From Trabulsiella guamensis ATCC 49490 (lineage in GTDB: Bacteria; Pseudomonadota; Gammaproteobacteria; Enterobacterales; Enterobacteriaceae): a DNA stretch of 52,925 nucleotides. Made by a program: the position numbers and the translations under genes. The first letter of the stretch is position 1; the number at the start of each line of letters is the position of its first letter. The stretch is taken from NCBI RefSeq assembly GCF_000734965.1, contig NZ_JMTB01000106.1, positions 1 through 52,925 of the forward strand, written 5' to 3'. The notes under the pieces are model-generated. The model had not been told where the DNA came from, searched no databases, and was given only the letters and a program-made list of their open reading frames with translations. Below, piece after piece: positions 37,025 through 48,783 of the stretch.

Positions 37025-37765
37025 ATGGAACTGGAAAATATTTTTCGCGATGTGAAACTAAGCAAAACTGAAATAACCGTTTTGCGGACCATTCAGAACG
37101 ATCCGGAACAATGTATTCGTGACGGAATTCGTGCCGTCGCGGAGCGCTGTTACAGTAATCCTTCCTCACTGGTGCGTCTGGCGAAAAAGCTGAAATTCAG
37201 CGGTTGGCTGGAGCTGGTCTATTTCATTAAGTTTAATATCACGATGCCCAAGCTGGACGTCACCAATGACGTTGATTTCATGAAGATTCAGCCCGCAGAG
37301 CAACTGACCCCGCTGCTCAATGGATTACAGCATCATCGCATTCTGATCCATGGCAGCGGGTTTTCACAGCTTATTGCACAGTATATTTATAATAAGTTCC
37401 TGGTGATTGGCGTTAATGCCAGTCTGGCGTTATGGCCGGACTATGAAATACTCGAACAAAAAACAGCAACGAAATTTGATGCGATCTGGATTGTGTCTAA
37501 ATCTGGCCGTAGCAGCTCGGCGTTAAATTGGGTTAAGGCACTGGAAGGCAAAGACATCGATCTCATTTGCTTTACCGGTGATTATAAAAGCCCGTTAGCC
37601 CAGGCGGCAGATACCTCCTTTATTATTCACGACCCGCAAAAATACGATGACGATATTTACTGGAGCAACCCGTTCTTCGGTTACTGCATTTTAGGCTTTG
37701 AGCATCTGCTTAAACTGTGGTTCAGACAGACCGCGTCGGGGGCATCTACCGATACCCCCGAATAA
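37025..37765 (+). CDS. RpiR-family transcriptional regulator
   Basis: A 246-residue regulator. The N-terminal HTH_6 domain (about 1-75; ...LSKTEITVLRTIQNDPEQCIRDGIRAVAERCYSNPSSLVRLAKKLKFSGWLELVYFIKF) is followed by a SIS phosphosugar-binding domain (about 100-225; RILIHGSGFSQLIAQYI and IWIVSKSGRSSSALNWVKAL). The ligand should be a sugar phosphate, matching a GH4 phospho-glycosidase. I chose ATG 37025, with GGGGGTG upstream. It lies between the divergent transporter and the convergent GH4 gene and probably controls both transport units. The inverted repeat at 40815-40867 is a candidate target. Confidence 0.85.
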   Translation: MELENIFRDVKLSKTEITVLRTIQNDPEQCIRDGIRAVAERCYSNPSSLVRLAKKLKFSGWLELVYFIKFNITMPKLDVTNDVDFMKIQPAEQLTPLLNGLQHHRILIHGSGFSQLIAQYIYNKFLVIGVNASLALWPDYEILEQKTATKFDAIWIVSKSGRSSSALNWVKALEGKDIDLICFTGDYKSPLAQAADTSFIIHDPQKYDDDIYWSNPFFGYCILGFEHLLKLWFRQTASGASTDTPE

Positions 37766-37769
37766 ACCC

Positions 37770-39146
37770 TTACCAGTCTTTGCAATGCGTATCGTCGAGA
37801 TACGCCGTGACCAGTTTTTGCGCCAGTGACCATGAGCCCACTAACGGATGCGCCATTAACGCGCGCACCGCCAGCGTGCGGTCGCGGTTAAGGATGGCCG
37901 CCACCGCCAGACGCTCATACTCTTTGACACAGGAAATCATATTCTTCTGCGCGGTCGGGACGTGCTGCGGTGTGACCGGCTTCAGTCCCGTTTTGCTGAG
38001 ATCACAGCTGATTTCAATCACGTCGTCCGGCTGTAGGAAATCCAGCGTGCCGTTGTTGGCGAGCGAGACCACAATACGTTTCGTGGTGTTGCTGTTGACC
38101 GCCTCAAGAATATCGAGCGCCACGCCTGCGTATCCGCCGGTATCCGGCTCTTCAATAAACTGCTGCAGCGTCAGCGGCTCGCGAGTGTTGAATTTCTCCT
38201 GATGCGACTCGCTTTGCATGTAGCTGTTTTCACGGCGCAGATAGTGCTTCATCCAGATATCAAATGCCGCTTCCGGGGTTTCGCGCACGTTAACACCTGC
38301 CAGTTCCTTGCGCATATCCTGGTTGATGCTGGCGATCTGCTCGCCACGGGTTTCCGGCGCGTCCTGAATCGCTTTCAGTGCCACTTCCCGATAGTAGTAG
38401 TAATAGAGGTATTCATTCAGCAACTGTTTATCGCACAGCTGTACCAGTTCCGGCGAGAAGTACTGCATGGCGGTTTTAAGGTACAGGTCAGGGTTATTAA
38501 TTAACCGGTCGGTGACGTCTTCGCCCTGCACGGTGAAATGGGTAAACCAGGAAAAATGATTCAGCCCATAGCACTCGACTTTCAGATCCTGCGGGTCGCA
38601 GCCCAGAATCGAAGGTAGCTCGCGAATGAGTTCTGATGGCGCATCGCAGATGCCGTACACCCGGCGTTTGAAGCCAGACTTGATGATCGCTTCCGTCACC
38701 AGCCCTGACGGGTTGGTGAAGTTGAACAGAATGGCATCCCTGGCAGCATGCTCTTCAATCAACTGGCAGTAGTTCAGAATGGCGGGAATGGAGCGCATCG
38801 CCATGGCGAAACCACCTGCGCCGGTGGTTTCCTGACCCAGGGTGTTGTGTTCAAGGGCGATGCGTTCATCACGAATGCGGCTTGCATCACCGCCGACGCG
38901 CAGCGTGGTAATCACATAATTGGCGCTTTTCAGCGCCGCGACGGGGTCGGTCGTCAGAGAGAAATGGATATCTGGCCGAATGGTATTAAACACATAGCGC
39001 GCGATTTCACCGAAAAGCGTCAGATTTTCCGCAGAACTGTCGAGAAAAACCACCTCCTGTAAGCCGATGCGATGTGCGTTGTACGCCAGCGATTTCGCCA
39101 GGAATGCTGAACGGACGCCGCCGCCACCTATTACGGTTAATTTCAT
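37770..39146 (-). CDS. GH4 6-phospho-glucosidase-type hydrolase
   Basis: A 458-residue NAD- and metal-dependent glycosidase of family 4. The N-terminal NAD loop VIGGGGVRSAFLAKSL, FNFTNPSG (143-148), the metal cysteine C167 in GICDAPSE and His197 in GLNHFSWF are present. GH4 hydrolyses phospho-disaccharides delivered by a PTS. The cysteine context differs from both GlvA/AglB (CNMPI) and CelF/LicH (CNVPI), so alpha or beta preference cannot be told. I chose ATG 39146 with GGGAG 6 bp upstream. It follows the PTS gene by 12 bp as an operon. Confidence 0.85.
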   Translation of the reverse strand: MKLTVIGGGGVRSAFLAKSLAYNAHRIGLQEVVFLDSSAENLTLFGEIARYVFNTIRPDIHFSLTTDPVAALKSANYVITTLRVGGDASRIRDERIALEHNTLGQETTGAGGFAMAMRSIPAILNYCQLIEEHAARDAILFNFTNPSGLVTEAIIKSGFKRRVYGICDAPSELIRELPSILGCDPQDLKVECYGLNHFSWFTHFTVQGEDVTDRLINNPDLYLKTAMQYFSPELVQLCDKQLLNEYLYYYYYREVALKAIQDAPETRGEQIASINQDMRKELAGVNVRETPEAAFDIWMKHYLRRENSYMQSESHQEKFNTREPLTLQQFIEEPDTGGYAGVALDILEAVNSNTTKRIVVSLANNGTLDFLQPDDVIEISCDLSKTGLKPVTPQHVPTAQKNMISCVKEYERLAVAAILNRDRTLAVRALMAHPLVGSWSLAQKLVTAYLDDTHCKDW

Positions 39147-39158
39147 AACGTCTCCCAC

Positions 39159-40730
39159 TTAATTATTTGCCAGCCAGGTGTCAACGCTGGAGCGAACTTG
39201 CCCAACCCTGACGCCATAAATAACTTGTACTTCATTTCGGTTATGCACCACACCATTGGCGCCGGTACTTTTTAAAACTGCATCGTCAACAATATCAGGG
39301 TTGTGTACCGCCACCCGTAAGCGGGTAAAACAGTTGTCGATGGAGATAATATTTTCTTTACCGCCCAGCCCACGGATAATTTCATCGGTGGTGGTATTAC
39401 TGGTTTGCGCATTCTGTTTAATTTTCTGCCGGTAATCTTCTTTGCTGTATAACTTCACGTCGTCGTCATCTTCACGACCTGGTGTTTTCAGTTTCAGTTT
39501 GACAACCAGCGTGCGGAAAATAAGGTAATACGCTGCGAACTGACCGACACCAATGACCACATACATCGGCCAGCGGGTCAGGGAGACTGGTAGCGGCAGG
39601 TTATAGATCAGGAATTCAATTAAGCCCGACGCACCCCACGGACGAACGGTGAATATGTCGCAAATCGCCTGTGACGCCGCGGTCAGTGTCGCGTGGATCA
39701 CCCACAACAGCGGCGAAATAAACAGGAAAGTAAATTCAATCGGCTCCGTGATCCCGGTCAGCATGGAGGTAATGATGGCAGGCAAAAGAATCGCCTTCGC
39801 CAGCACTTTTTTCTCCGGTTTCGCGGTGTGATAGAACGCCAGCGCCGCACCGGCCAGACCGAAGATAGTGGTCATGCCCTGCTGTGAGAAGCGCAGCGCT
39901 TCGTTCATCACCGGCGTCAGGTCCGGGTGGCGCATATAGGCGAGGAAAATCGCCTGGGTCCCGGAGACCGTTTGCCCGTCAACGCTCAGCGTGCCGCCAA
40001 TTTGCGTGAGCTGGAACGGCGACCAGACGAAATGGTGTAACCCGGTGGGGATGAGGAATTTTTCGAAGAAGCCGTAGACGAACACACCCGCCACGCCCGC
40101 GTTTTTCATGAAACCGGTTAACGCAGCAATACCATGAGTGATGAACGGCCAGATCCAGGTAAAAGCCATGGCGTAGAGGATGATCACCGGGGTCATGGCA
40201 ATCAGTGTCAGCTTCGCGCCGCCATACATGGACAGTGCGCCAGGCAGTTCGATGCCGGTGACTTTGTTATGCACCCATGCAATGGTGCAGCCAAGAATAA
40301 TACCGAGGAATACGCCCATATCGACGACCACAAATCCCAGAATTTGTGTTTGCCCGGTACCGTAATATTCGCCATTAATTTTTTCAGCGATACCGTTGGT
40401 ATATTCCAGCCAGGAATGGTTAGCGCCGAGGAACATAATAAAACACATCACCGCCACCAGTGCGACTTCTGTTTTTTTATCCTTCGCTAAACCGTAACTA
40501 ATACCCACGCAAAACAATAATCCTAAATTACCAAATAACGGCCAGAACGTGTCCCCCAACAGCTGGCCGATTTGATGTAAAAAATTCGTTTCTGAAATGA
40601 GCGTCGGGTTCGTTAATATTGAACTCAATGCCAGAATTAAACCAATAACAGGTAAAAACAAGACTGCGCCGATCATGGCTCTGGAGAATTTTTGCATGTT
40701 CTCCAGAATACGTTGACGTATCCCAGACAT
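39159..40730 (-). CDS. PTS EIICB, glucose/alpha-glucoside superfamily
   Basis: A 523-residue permease: EIIC membrane domain at about 1-410 (SRAMIGAVLFLPVIGLILALSS, GVFVYGFFEKFLIPTGLHH, signature GITEPIEFTFLF at 327-338), a linker, and EIIB at about 445-523 with phospho-cysteine C467 in IDNCFTRLRV. Order IIC-IIB with no IIA resembles GlvC/MalX/AglA-type transporters, which borrow EIIA-Glc (Crr). It should phosphorylate a glucoside on entry for the GH4 enzyme behind it. AAGGT stands before the ATG. The exact sugar is not known. Confidence 0.9.
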   Translation of the reverse strand: MSGIRQRILENMQKFSRAMIGAVLFLPVIGLILALSSILTNPTLISETNFLHQIGQLLGDTFWPLFGNLGLLFCVGISYGLAKDKKTEVALVAVMCFIMFLGANHSWLEYTNGIAEKINGEYYGTGQTQILGFVVVDMGVFLGIILGCTIAWVHNKVTGIELPGALSMYGGAKLTLIAMTPVIILYAMAFTWIWPFITHGIAALTGFMKNAGVAGVFVYGFFEKFLIPTGLHHFVWSPFQLTQIGGTLSVDGQTVSGTQAIFLAYMRHPDLTPVMNEALRFSQQGMTTIFGLAGAALAFYHTAKPEKKVLAKAILLPAIITSMLTGITEPIEFTFLFISPLLWVIHATLTAASQAICDIFTVRPWGASGLIEFLIYNLPLPVSLTRWPMYVVIGVGQFAAYYLIFRTLVVKLKLKTPGREDDDDVKLYSKEDYRQKIKQNAQTSNTTTDEIIRGLGGKENIISIDNCFTRLRVAVHNPDIVDDAVLKSTGANGVVHNRNEVQVIYGVRVGQVRSSVDTWLANN

Positions 40731-40814
40731 AGTAGTTGTACCTTATTTAAAGGGAATTTTTATTTATTACGTGCTCTTCCAGTTAACGTGTTATATCAAC
40801 TACGCAAGCGAACC

Positions 40815-40867
40815 GGAACCTGTTGCAAGAAATAGGTACAAACAGTCACAAAATGCGAACAGGTTTC
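40815..40867. promoter_or_regulatory. Inverted-repeat operator candidate before the PTS gene
   Basis: GGAACCTGTTGC (40815-40826) and GCGAACAGGTTTC (40855-40867) are near-complementary with a perfect AACCTGTT/AACAGGTT core, 85-137 bp upstream of the PTS start. This is a plausible site for the RpiR protein of the cluster. Confidence 0.5.
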
Positions 40868-40879
40868 ATGGGAAAGAAA

Positions 40880-40901
40880 TGCCCCTGACCAGGTCAGGGG
40901 C
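40880..40901 (-). terminator. yicH terminator
   Basis: GCCCCTGACC/GGTCAGGGGC hairpin directly after the yicH stop on the minus strand, followed by a short T-rich tail. Confidence 0.75.
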
Positions 40902-40907
40902 GGGAGA

Positions 40908-42626
40908 TTATGGTGCGGCAGGTGTTTCAGGTGCTGGCTGTGGCGCAGCGGTGACGACTTCGCCGTTATGCATTGTCTGGCTGGCTTTCTGGTGGTTCAT
41001 GTTCTCTGCGCTAAGCTGGCCACTGACGGTGGGTTTAAGCGGTGCTGTCGCCTGCACGCTGCCACTGGCAGTGAGCTGGAGATTGCCGTCACCAGTGATC
41101 GGCAGCGCTGGCCAGCCCCACGGCTGCAATACATTCAGCGGCACGCCGCGTCCGTTCAGGCTCACGTTGACTTGCCGTTGCGGGAGCTGAGAAACGGTCG
41201 CTGTCGCTTCCAGAATCCCTTTTTCGGTAAACGCGCTCAGCTCACTGATATTGACCGTTGACGCATTCGCCGTTAGCGTCATTGACGGGCGACGCACATC
41301 AACGCGATTAAACGTCGCCAGCGCGCCATTCAGCGTGGCGTTGCCATTCCACACGCCCCACTGGCGATCCTTCAGCAGTTGCAGATTGCTGCCATAACCG
41401 TCCAGCGAAGTGATCTGCCACGGAAATGCGGGATCAACGTCGATCACCAGGTTGCGGCTGGCGCTCACTTTTTTCAGCGTCAGATTGCTCAGCCATGTCG
41501 GCATGGGTTCCATCCACAGCTGTTTCCAGTTTTTCGGTAACGTATATTCCAGACCAGCAATGGCGAGGTCATCGAGTACCAGCGCGTTATCGCTGCGCTG
41601 CCAGTTGCCGGAGGTGCGTAACAGGCCACTTTCCCAGCGGGAGGTGAACTGACGCAGCGCGATGCCCTGCGGAGAAAATTCGCCATTAAGGATGGGATCG
41701 AAAAGATGGATGCTGCCCCAGATAAACTCGCTGGCGTTCATCGACAGGTTACCGTCCTGGCTCTGCCAGCCGCCGTTGCTGAGCGTCAGGTTGCGCAAAC
41801 TCATGTCCAGATCAGTCACCGCCCAGTCTGGCCCCTGCAGACGCGCATCGGTCACGTCGATACGACCAATTTGCAGCGATGGTACCGTGGTGAGGGGCGA
41901 GAAAAAATCAGCCAGCGATTTATCGCTTTGCAGACGGATTTCGTCCAGCCGCAGGTTATCAATCACCCAACTGCCGTCCGCTTCGCGGCGCGCTTTGCCG
42001 GTCAGCGACCCGCGCGCCATGTCGGCGCCGAGGGTATCGAGCGAGACAACACCATTGTCGAGAGTGCCCTGAATCAGCACGTTGCTGGCAGGAACGCCGT
42101 TTAGCGTCATCGAACCGGCGCTCATCTGGATCGCTGCTTTCTTACCTAATACGTTACCCGCTTCCGGCAACCACGGGCTGACGCCGCCGGTAACACGCTG
42201 GGCGCTCAGGTCCCAGTTCGTTTGCGGACTGTTAAAGGCCATATTGCTGAGTTGCAGGCGATCAGCCTCGAAAGGAAACGGCGCTGTCGACGGCGAGAGA
42301 TTCAGCGTACCGTCCTGCAACAGGATCGTGTCGGCGTGCAGCGGGTCGGTGAGCTGGCGGCTACTGAGGCCGATATCTACAGCTTTCGCCACCAGGGTTG
42401 CCGGCTTGTCGTCGCGACCAAAGGTGACGTTTTTCAGCAAAATATGCGCAGGCGACGAGAAGCGATGATCGATCGCATCGAAGGAGAGGCGATAGCGGGT
42501 GTGGTCAGTGATCCAGCCGCTGACCTGTCGCGCGCCCCACTGCGTCTGGAGCAGAAAATAGAAGGCGAGGATCACCACCAGGAGGGCGATCAGCAGCCAG
42601 AGAACCAGCTTCCCGATAAATTTCAT
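40908..42626 (-). CDS. yicH: AsmA-family inner-membrane protein YicH
   Basis: A 572-residue AsmA/TamB-like protein (E. coli YicH about 569). One N-terminal membrane helix (MKFIGKLVLWLLIALLVVILAFYFLL) anchors a long periplasmic beta-rich repeat domain (chorein-type), and the C terminus is a Pro/Ala tail. The family is implicated in phospholipid transport to the outer membrane; YicH's own role is less defined. I chose ATG 42626. In E. coli it sits between yicI and xanP; here the inserted sugar cluster separates it from yicI. Confidence 0.93.
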   Translation of the reverse strand: MKFIGKLVLWLLIALLVVILAFYFLLQTQWGARQVSGWITDHTRYRLSFDAIDHRFSSPAHILLKNVTFGRDDKPATLVAKAVDIGLSSRQLTDPLHADTILLQDGTLNLSPSTAPFPFEADRLQLSNMAFNSPQTNWDLSAQRVTGGVSPWLPEAGNVLGKKAAIQMSAGSMTLNGVPASNVLIQGTLDNGVVSLDTLGADMARGSLTGKARREADGSWVIDNLRLDEIRLQSDKSLADFFSPLTTVPSLQIGRIDVTDARLQGPDWAVTDLDMSLRNLTLSNGGWQSQDGNLSMNASEFIWGSIHLFDPILNGEFSPQGIALRQFTSRWESGLLRTSGNWQRSDNALVLDDLAIAGLEYTLPKNWKQLWMEPMPTWLSNLTLKKVSASRNLVIDVDPAFPWQITSLDGYGSNLQLLKDRQWGVWNGNATLNGALATFNRVDVRRPSMTLTANASTVNISELSAFTEKGILEATATVSQLPQRQVNVSLNGRGVPLNVLQPWGWPALPITGDGNLQLTASGSVQATAPLKPTVSGQLSAENMNHQKASQTMHNGEVVTAAPQPAPETPAAP

Positions 42627-42711
42627 GGGCTTCCATCCTGAGAAGTGCACATAAGAGAGTTATGCACGAATTATGCGCAATGCTCAAGGAGGGAATCGTG
42701 TATTTCGATGT

Positions 42712-42738
42712 CACGACAGCGGCCTGGCCGCTGTCGTG
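42712..42738. terminator. Hairpin between xanP and yicH
   Basis: ACGACAGCGGCC/GGCCGCTGTCGT is a perfect 12-bp stem just after the xanP stop on the minus strand. The T run is poor, so it is a likely but not certain terminator. Confidence 0.65.
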
Positions 42739-42744
42739 CGGGGA

Positions 42745-44136
42745 TTACTCTTTCTCTGGCGGGAAAACCAGATTCAGAACAATCGCGGTGATACCGCCTG
42801 CGGCGATACCCGAGGAGAGCAGGTTTTTCAGCCAGTCCGGCGCAAACTGCAGGATCAGCGGCTGCTGAGAGACGCCGAGACCCACGGCTAGCGACAGGGC
42901 GATAATCAGGATCGCACGGCGGTTCAGTGGTTCGCGGGAGACGATGCGTACGCCGGAAGCGGCGATGGTGCCGAACATGACCAGTGTCGCGCCGCCCAGA
43001 ACCGGCTCAGGAATATGCTGCACGAAGCCACTGACCGCCGGGAACAGGCCGAGCAGGATCAGCATCAGCGCCACGACGAAACCCACGTAGCGGCTGGCAA
43101 CGCCGGTCAGCTGGATCACGCCGTTGTTCTGCCCGAAGCAGGAGTTCGGGAAGGTGTTGAATACCGCAGAGACAAAAGAGTTCAGACCGTTCGCCAGCAC
43201 ACCGCCTTTCAGGCGCTTCATATACACCGCCCCGGAAACGGGCTGCTCGGAAACGTCAGAGGTGGCGGTAATATCACCGATGGTTTCCAGCGAGGTGATC
43301 ATAAAGACCAGCATTAGCGGCAGCAGCAGACTCCAGTCGATACCCAGACCGTAATAAAGCGGCGTTGGCACCATAATCAGATCGTTGTTGGTTGGCGCGG
43401 TATTTGCGGGCAGCATGTCTAACGCCCATGCCGCCAGATACCCCGCCGCCATGGCGATGACCAGTGATGCAATGCGCAGGTACGGGTTACGCTGGCGGTT
43501 CAGAATGATGATCAGTACCAGTACGATACCGGCCAGCAGCAGGTTTTTCGGTGCGCCGAAAGTGTGGTCGTTCATCGCCGCGTAGCCGCCACCGATGGAA
43601 GTCAGGCCAACCTGAATCAGCGACAGACCGATAATCATCACCACTACGCCCGAGACCAGCGGCGTAATGATGCGGCGCGCCAGATGCAGTACGCGGGACA
43701 GCACCATTTCCGTACAGCTGGCGAGCATCAGCGTGCCGAACAGCGCCGCCATCATGGTCGGGACATCGGCACCGCCGGTTTTTAACGCAGTACCGCCCAT
43801 GATCAGCGGCGCGACAAAGTTGAAGCTGGTTCCCTGAATAGAGAGCAGACCGGACCCCACCGGACCCCAGGCCTTAATCTGAATGATGGATGCCACACCG
43901 GAAGCGAACAGCGACATACTGATAATGTGCTGCGTATCTTCAGCCGGTAAACCCAGCGCCTGACAGATCAACAGCGCCGGGGTAATCACCGCAACAAACA
44001 TCGCCAGCAGATGCTGGAACGCGGCGAAAAGGGTTTGTGGCAGGGGCGGTCGATCTTCGAGGCGATAGATTAATTCGCTGGGTTGAGTCTGCGCAACCGG
44101 TTGCGCACTTTCTGACTCGAGGGTGTTAACAGACAT
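42745..44136 (-). CDS. xanP: Xanthine permease XanP
   Basis: A 463-residue NCS2-family proton symporter for xanthine, the same length as E. coli XanP (YicE). Fourteen helices are predicted. Family motifs are visible as [40 protein letters not shown] (with the substrate-binding Glu) and [23 protein letters not shown]. Its promoter region contains a PurR-type palindrome (44191-44202), consistent with purine control. It is divergent from gltS. Confidence 0.97.
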   Translation of the reverse strand: MSVNTLESESAQPVAQTQPSELIYRLEDRPPLPQTLFAAFQHLLAMFVAVITPALLICQALGLPAEDTQHIISMSLFASGVASIIQIKAWGPVGSGLLSIQGTSFNFVAPLIMGGTALKTGGADVPTMMAALFGTLMLASCTEMVLSRVLHLARRIITPLVSGVVVMIIGLSLIQVGLTSIGGGYAAMNDHTFGAPKNLLLAGIVLVLIIILNRQRNPYLRIASLVIAMAAGYLAAWALDMLPANTAPTNNDLIMVPTPLYYGLGIDWSLLLPLMLVFMITSLETIGDITATSDVSEQPVSGAVYMKRLKGGVLANGLNSFVSAVFNTFPNSCFGQNNGVIQLTGVASRYVGFVVALMLILLGLFPAVSGFVQHIPEPVLGGATLVMFGTIAASGVRIVSREPLNRRAILIIALSLAVGLGVSQQPLILQFAPDWLKNLLSSGIAAGGITAIVLNLVFPPEKE

Positions 44137-44188
44137 CTGAGGCTGTCCCGTGGTGGAAAAGTGGGGATTTTATCGAACTGGATGGCAA

Positions 44189-44204
44189 AAGCAAACGTTT
44201 GCTA
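44189..44204. promoter_or_regulatory. PurR-type box upstream of xanP
   Basis: AAGCAAACGTTTGCTA contains the perfect 12-bp palindrome GCAAACGTTTGC and fits the PurR consensus ACGCAAACGTTTTCGT. It stands 55 bp before the xanP start. Confidence 0.75.
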
Positions 44205-44419
44205 GTGCTGGCGGAAAAATTTACGCAACCGCGTAAAACTGCCTGTATATTTCACTAAAGTGGGTTTTTCAGTTGAAAATGCCTGTTGATAACCATTTTT
44301 CTGTAATTTCCGCCCATTTTTTGATTAAAATCCGACTCCTGATTCCTCATGAAGAGATTAATCGGCACAGGAACAATACATCGCGTGTGAATGGATCATG
44401 CGCTAATAAGGAGCTTTTT

Positions 44420-45622
44420 ATGTTTCACCTCGATACCTTATCGACGCTCGTGGCCGCCACGCTGGTGCTGCTGCTGGGGCGCAAACTGGTCCATACTGTC
44501 CCCCTTTTGAAAAAATACACCATTCCTGAACCTGTCGCGGGCGGTCTGTTAACGGCGCTGGCATTGTTGGTACTGAAAAAAAGCATGGATATCGAAATTG
44601 ATTTCGATATGAGCCTGAAAGACCCGCTGATGTTGGCATTCTTCGCTACCATCGGTCTTAACGCCAACCTTGCCAGCCTGCGGCTGGGCGGAAAAGTGCT
44701 CGGTACATTTTTGATAGTCGTGGTGGGTTTGCTTGTGATGCAGAACGCGATTGGCATCGGAATGGCTAAAGTGCTGGGGCTTGATCCGCTGATGGGACTG
44801 CTGGCAGGGTCGATCACCCTGTCTGGCGGCCATGGTACCGGGGCGGCGTGGAGCAAACTGTTTGTTGAACGCTACGGTTTTGCCAACGCCACCGAAGTCG
44901 CGATGGCCTGTGCAACGTTTGGGCTGGTGCTGGGTGGCCTGATTGGCGGGCCGGTGGCGCGCTATCTGGTTAAACACTCGTCGACCCCTGATGGAACGCC
45001 GGACGATCAGGAAGTTCCCACCGCGTTTGAGAAGCCGGACGTCGGGCGCGTCATCACCTCGCTGGTGCTGATTGAAACCATCGCGCTGATTGCCATCTGC
45101 CTGACCGTGGGTCGCGTGGTTGCGCAACTGTTGGCAGGCACCGCGTTTGAACTGCCGGTATTTGTCTGCGTGTTGTTCATCGGCGTGATCCTGAGTAATG
45201 GTCTGGCGCTGCTGGGTTTTTACCGTGTGTTTGAGCGTGCGGTTTCTGTGCTGGGCAACGTCTCGTTGTCGTTGTTCCTGGCCATGGCGCTGATGAGCCT
45301 GAAGCTGTGGGAACTGGCATCGCTCGCGCTGCCAATGCTGGTGATTCTGGTGGTGCAGACGCTGGCGATGGCGCTGTATGCGATGTTCGTCACCTGGCGC
45401 ATGATGGGCAAAAACTACGATGCGGCGGTGCTGGCGGCGGGGCATTGCGGATTTGGCCTCGGCGCAACGCCGACGGCGATTGCCAACATGCAGGCGATTA
45501 CTGAACGCTTCGGCCCGTCACACATGGCCTTCCTCGTGGTGCCGATGGTGGGCGCGTTCTTTATTGATATCGTCAATGCGCTGGTGATTAAGCTGTATCT
45601 GATGCTGCCGATCTTCAGCTAA
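44420..45622 (+). CDS. gltS: Sodium/glutamate symporter GltS
   Basis: A 400-residue inner-membrane Na+:glutamate symporter of the ESS family. About ten helices form two inverted halves, each with a re-entrant GXG-type loop: GSITLSGGHGTGAAW and AAGHCGFGLGATPTAIANM. I chose ATG 44420 (MFHLDTLSTLVAATLVLLLGRKLV), with AAGGAG 9 bp upstream; the 49 codons before it are not membrane sequence. In E. coli recG/trmH follow beyond it. Here it converges on glpK. Confidence 0.97.
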   Translation: MFHLDTLSTLVAATLVLLLGRKLVHTVPLLKKYTIPEPVAGGLLTALALLVLKKSMDIEIDFDMSLKDPLMLAFFATIGLNANLASLRLGGKVLGTFLIVVVGLLVMQNAIGIGMAKVLGLDPLMGLLAGSITLSGGHGTGAAWSKLFVERYGFANATEVAMACATFGLVLGGLIGGPVARYLVKHSSTPDGTPDDQEVPTAFEKPDVGRVITSLVLIETIALIAICLTVGRVVAQLLAGTAFELPVFVCVLFIGVILSNGLALLGFYRVFERAVSVLGNVSLSLFLAMALMSLKLWELASLALPMLVILVVQTLAMALYAMFVTWRMMGKNYDAAVLAAGHCGFGLGATPTAIANMQAITERFGPSHMAFLVVPMVGAFFIDIVNALVIKLYLMLPIFS

Positions 45623-45623
45623 T

Positions 45624-45652
45624 AAAAAGCCGGGCTCGTGCCCGGCTCTCTT
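45624..45652. terminator. Terminator between convergent gltS and glpK
   Basis: AGCCGGGC-TCGT-GCCCGGCT hairpin with an A run on the left and a T-rich right side lies in the 45-bp gap. The A run makes it a good terminator for glpK on the minus strand, and it is a moderate one for gltS. Confidence 0.8.
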
Positions 45653-45667
45653 CTGCGGCTGACGAAC

Positions 45668-47194
<1,527 letters not shown>

Positions 47195-48043
47195 TTACAG
47201 CGAAGCTTTTTGCTGCGACGTTGAAGTGGATTCCTTTTCTTCCACCACCTCACACTCATCGCACGGTAAATGGCGGCCAATCAGTTTACGATAGCTAAAC
47301 GCGCCCAGCGCCGCACCCACGACCGGTGCAAACAGCGGCACCAGAAAGTAGGGGATGTCCTTGCCGCCAGTAAAGGCGACGTTGCCCCATCCCGCAAACC
47401 AGGCGAAGGCTTTCGGGCCGAAATCACGCGCCGGGTTCATTGCGAAGCCGGTCAGCGGACCCATTGAGGCGCCGATGACAGCGATCAGCAGGCCAATCAG
47501 CAGTGGTGCCAGCGGGCCGCGCGGTACGCCGTTGCCGTCGTCGGTCAGCGCCATAATCAGACCCATCAGCACTGCAGTAATGACCATTTCGACCGCAAAT
47601 GCCTGCACAAAATTGAGGTGTGGATTCGGATAGGTGGAGAAAATACCTGCCAGTTCAAGGCTTTCGACACTGCCGCGAACCATATGATGCGTCTCTTCGA
47701 AGCTGTAAAAAAGATTGTAGTAAAGCCCGTAAACTAACGCCGCTGCGCAAAAGGCGCCGGCAATTTGCGAAATAATAAAGGGGACGACTTTGCGCCCGTC
47801 AAAGCAGGCAAACAGCCACAGCGCGATAGTTACCGCCGGATTCAGATGTGCGCCGGAAACCCCTGCAGTCAGGTAAATGGCCATGGCCACCCCCAGACCC
47901 CAGATAATACTGATTTCCCACTGCCCGAAGCTGGCGCCGGCTACTTTCAGCGCCGCGACACATCCAACGCCGAAAAAGATCAACAAGCCGGTACCGAGGA
48001 ACTCCGCGATGCATTGGCCTTTTAAGGTTGATGTCTGGCTCAT
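47195..48043 (-). CDS. glpF: Glycerol facilitator GlpF
   Basis: A 282-residue aquaglyceroporin (E. coli: 281). Six membrane helices and two half-helices carry the pore motifs HLNPAVT and MNPARDFGP. It lets glycerol diffuse across the inner membrane to GlpK. I chose ATG 48043 (MSQTSTLKGQ); the 25 residues before it are unsupported. It leads glpFK and is divergent from zapB, as in E. coli. Confidence 0.98.
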   Translation of the reverse strand: MSQTSTLKGQCIAEFLGTGLLIFFGVGCVAALKVAGASFGQWEISIIWGLGVAMAIYLTAGVSGAHLNPAVTIALWLFACFDGRKVVPFIISQIAGAFCAAALVYGLYYNLFYSFEETHHMVRGSVESLELAGIFSTYPNPHLNFVQAFAVEMVITAVLMGLIMALTDDGNGVPRGPLAPLLIGLLIAVIGASMGPLTGFAMNPARDFGPKAFAWFAGWGNVAFTGGKDIPYFLVPLFAPVVGAALGAFSYRKLIGRHLPCDECEVVEEKESTSTSQQKASL

Positions 48044-48745
<702 letters not shown>

Positions 48746-48748
48746 TGC

Positions 48749-48773
48749 GCTGGCCCTCTCCTGCTGAGGGCCA
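48749..48773. terminator. Hairpin between convergent zapB and trmA
   Basis: CTGGCCCTC/GAGGGCCAG with a 7-base loop fills most of the 38-bp gap. There is no strong T run on either side. Confidence 0.6.
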
Positions 48774-48783
48774 GCCCGTTCGT

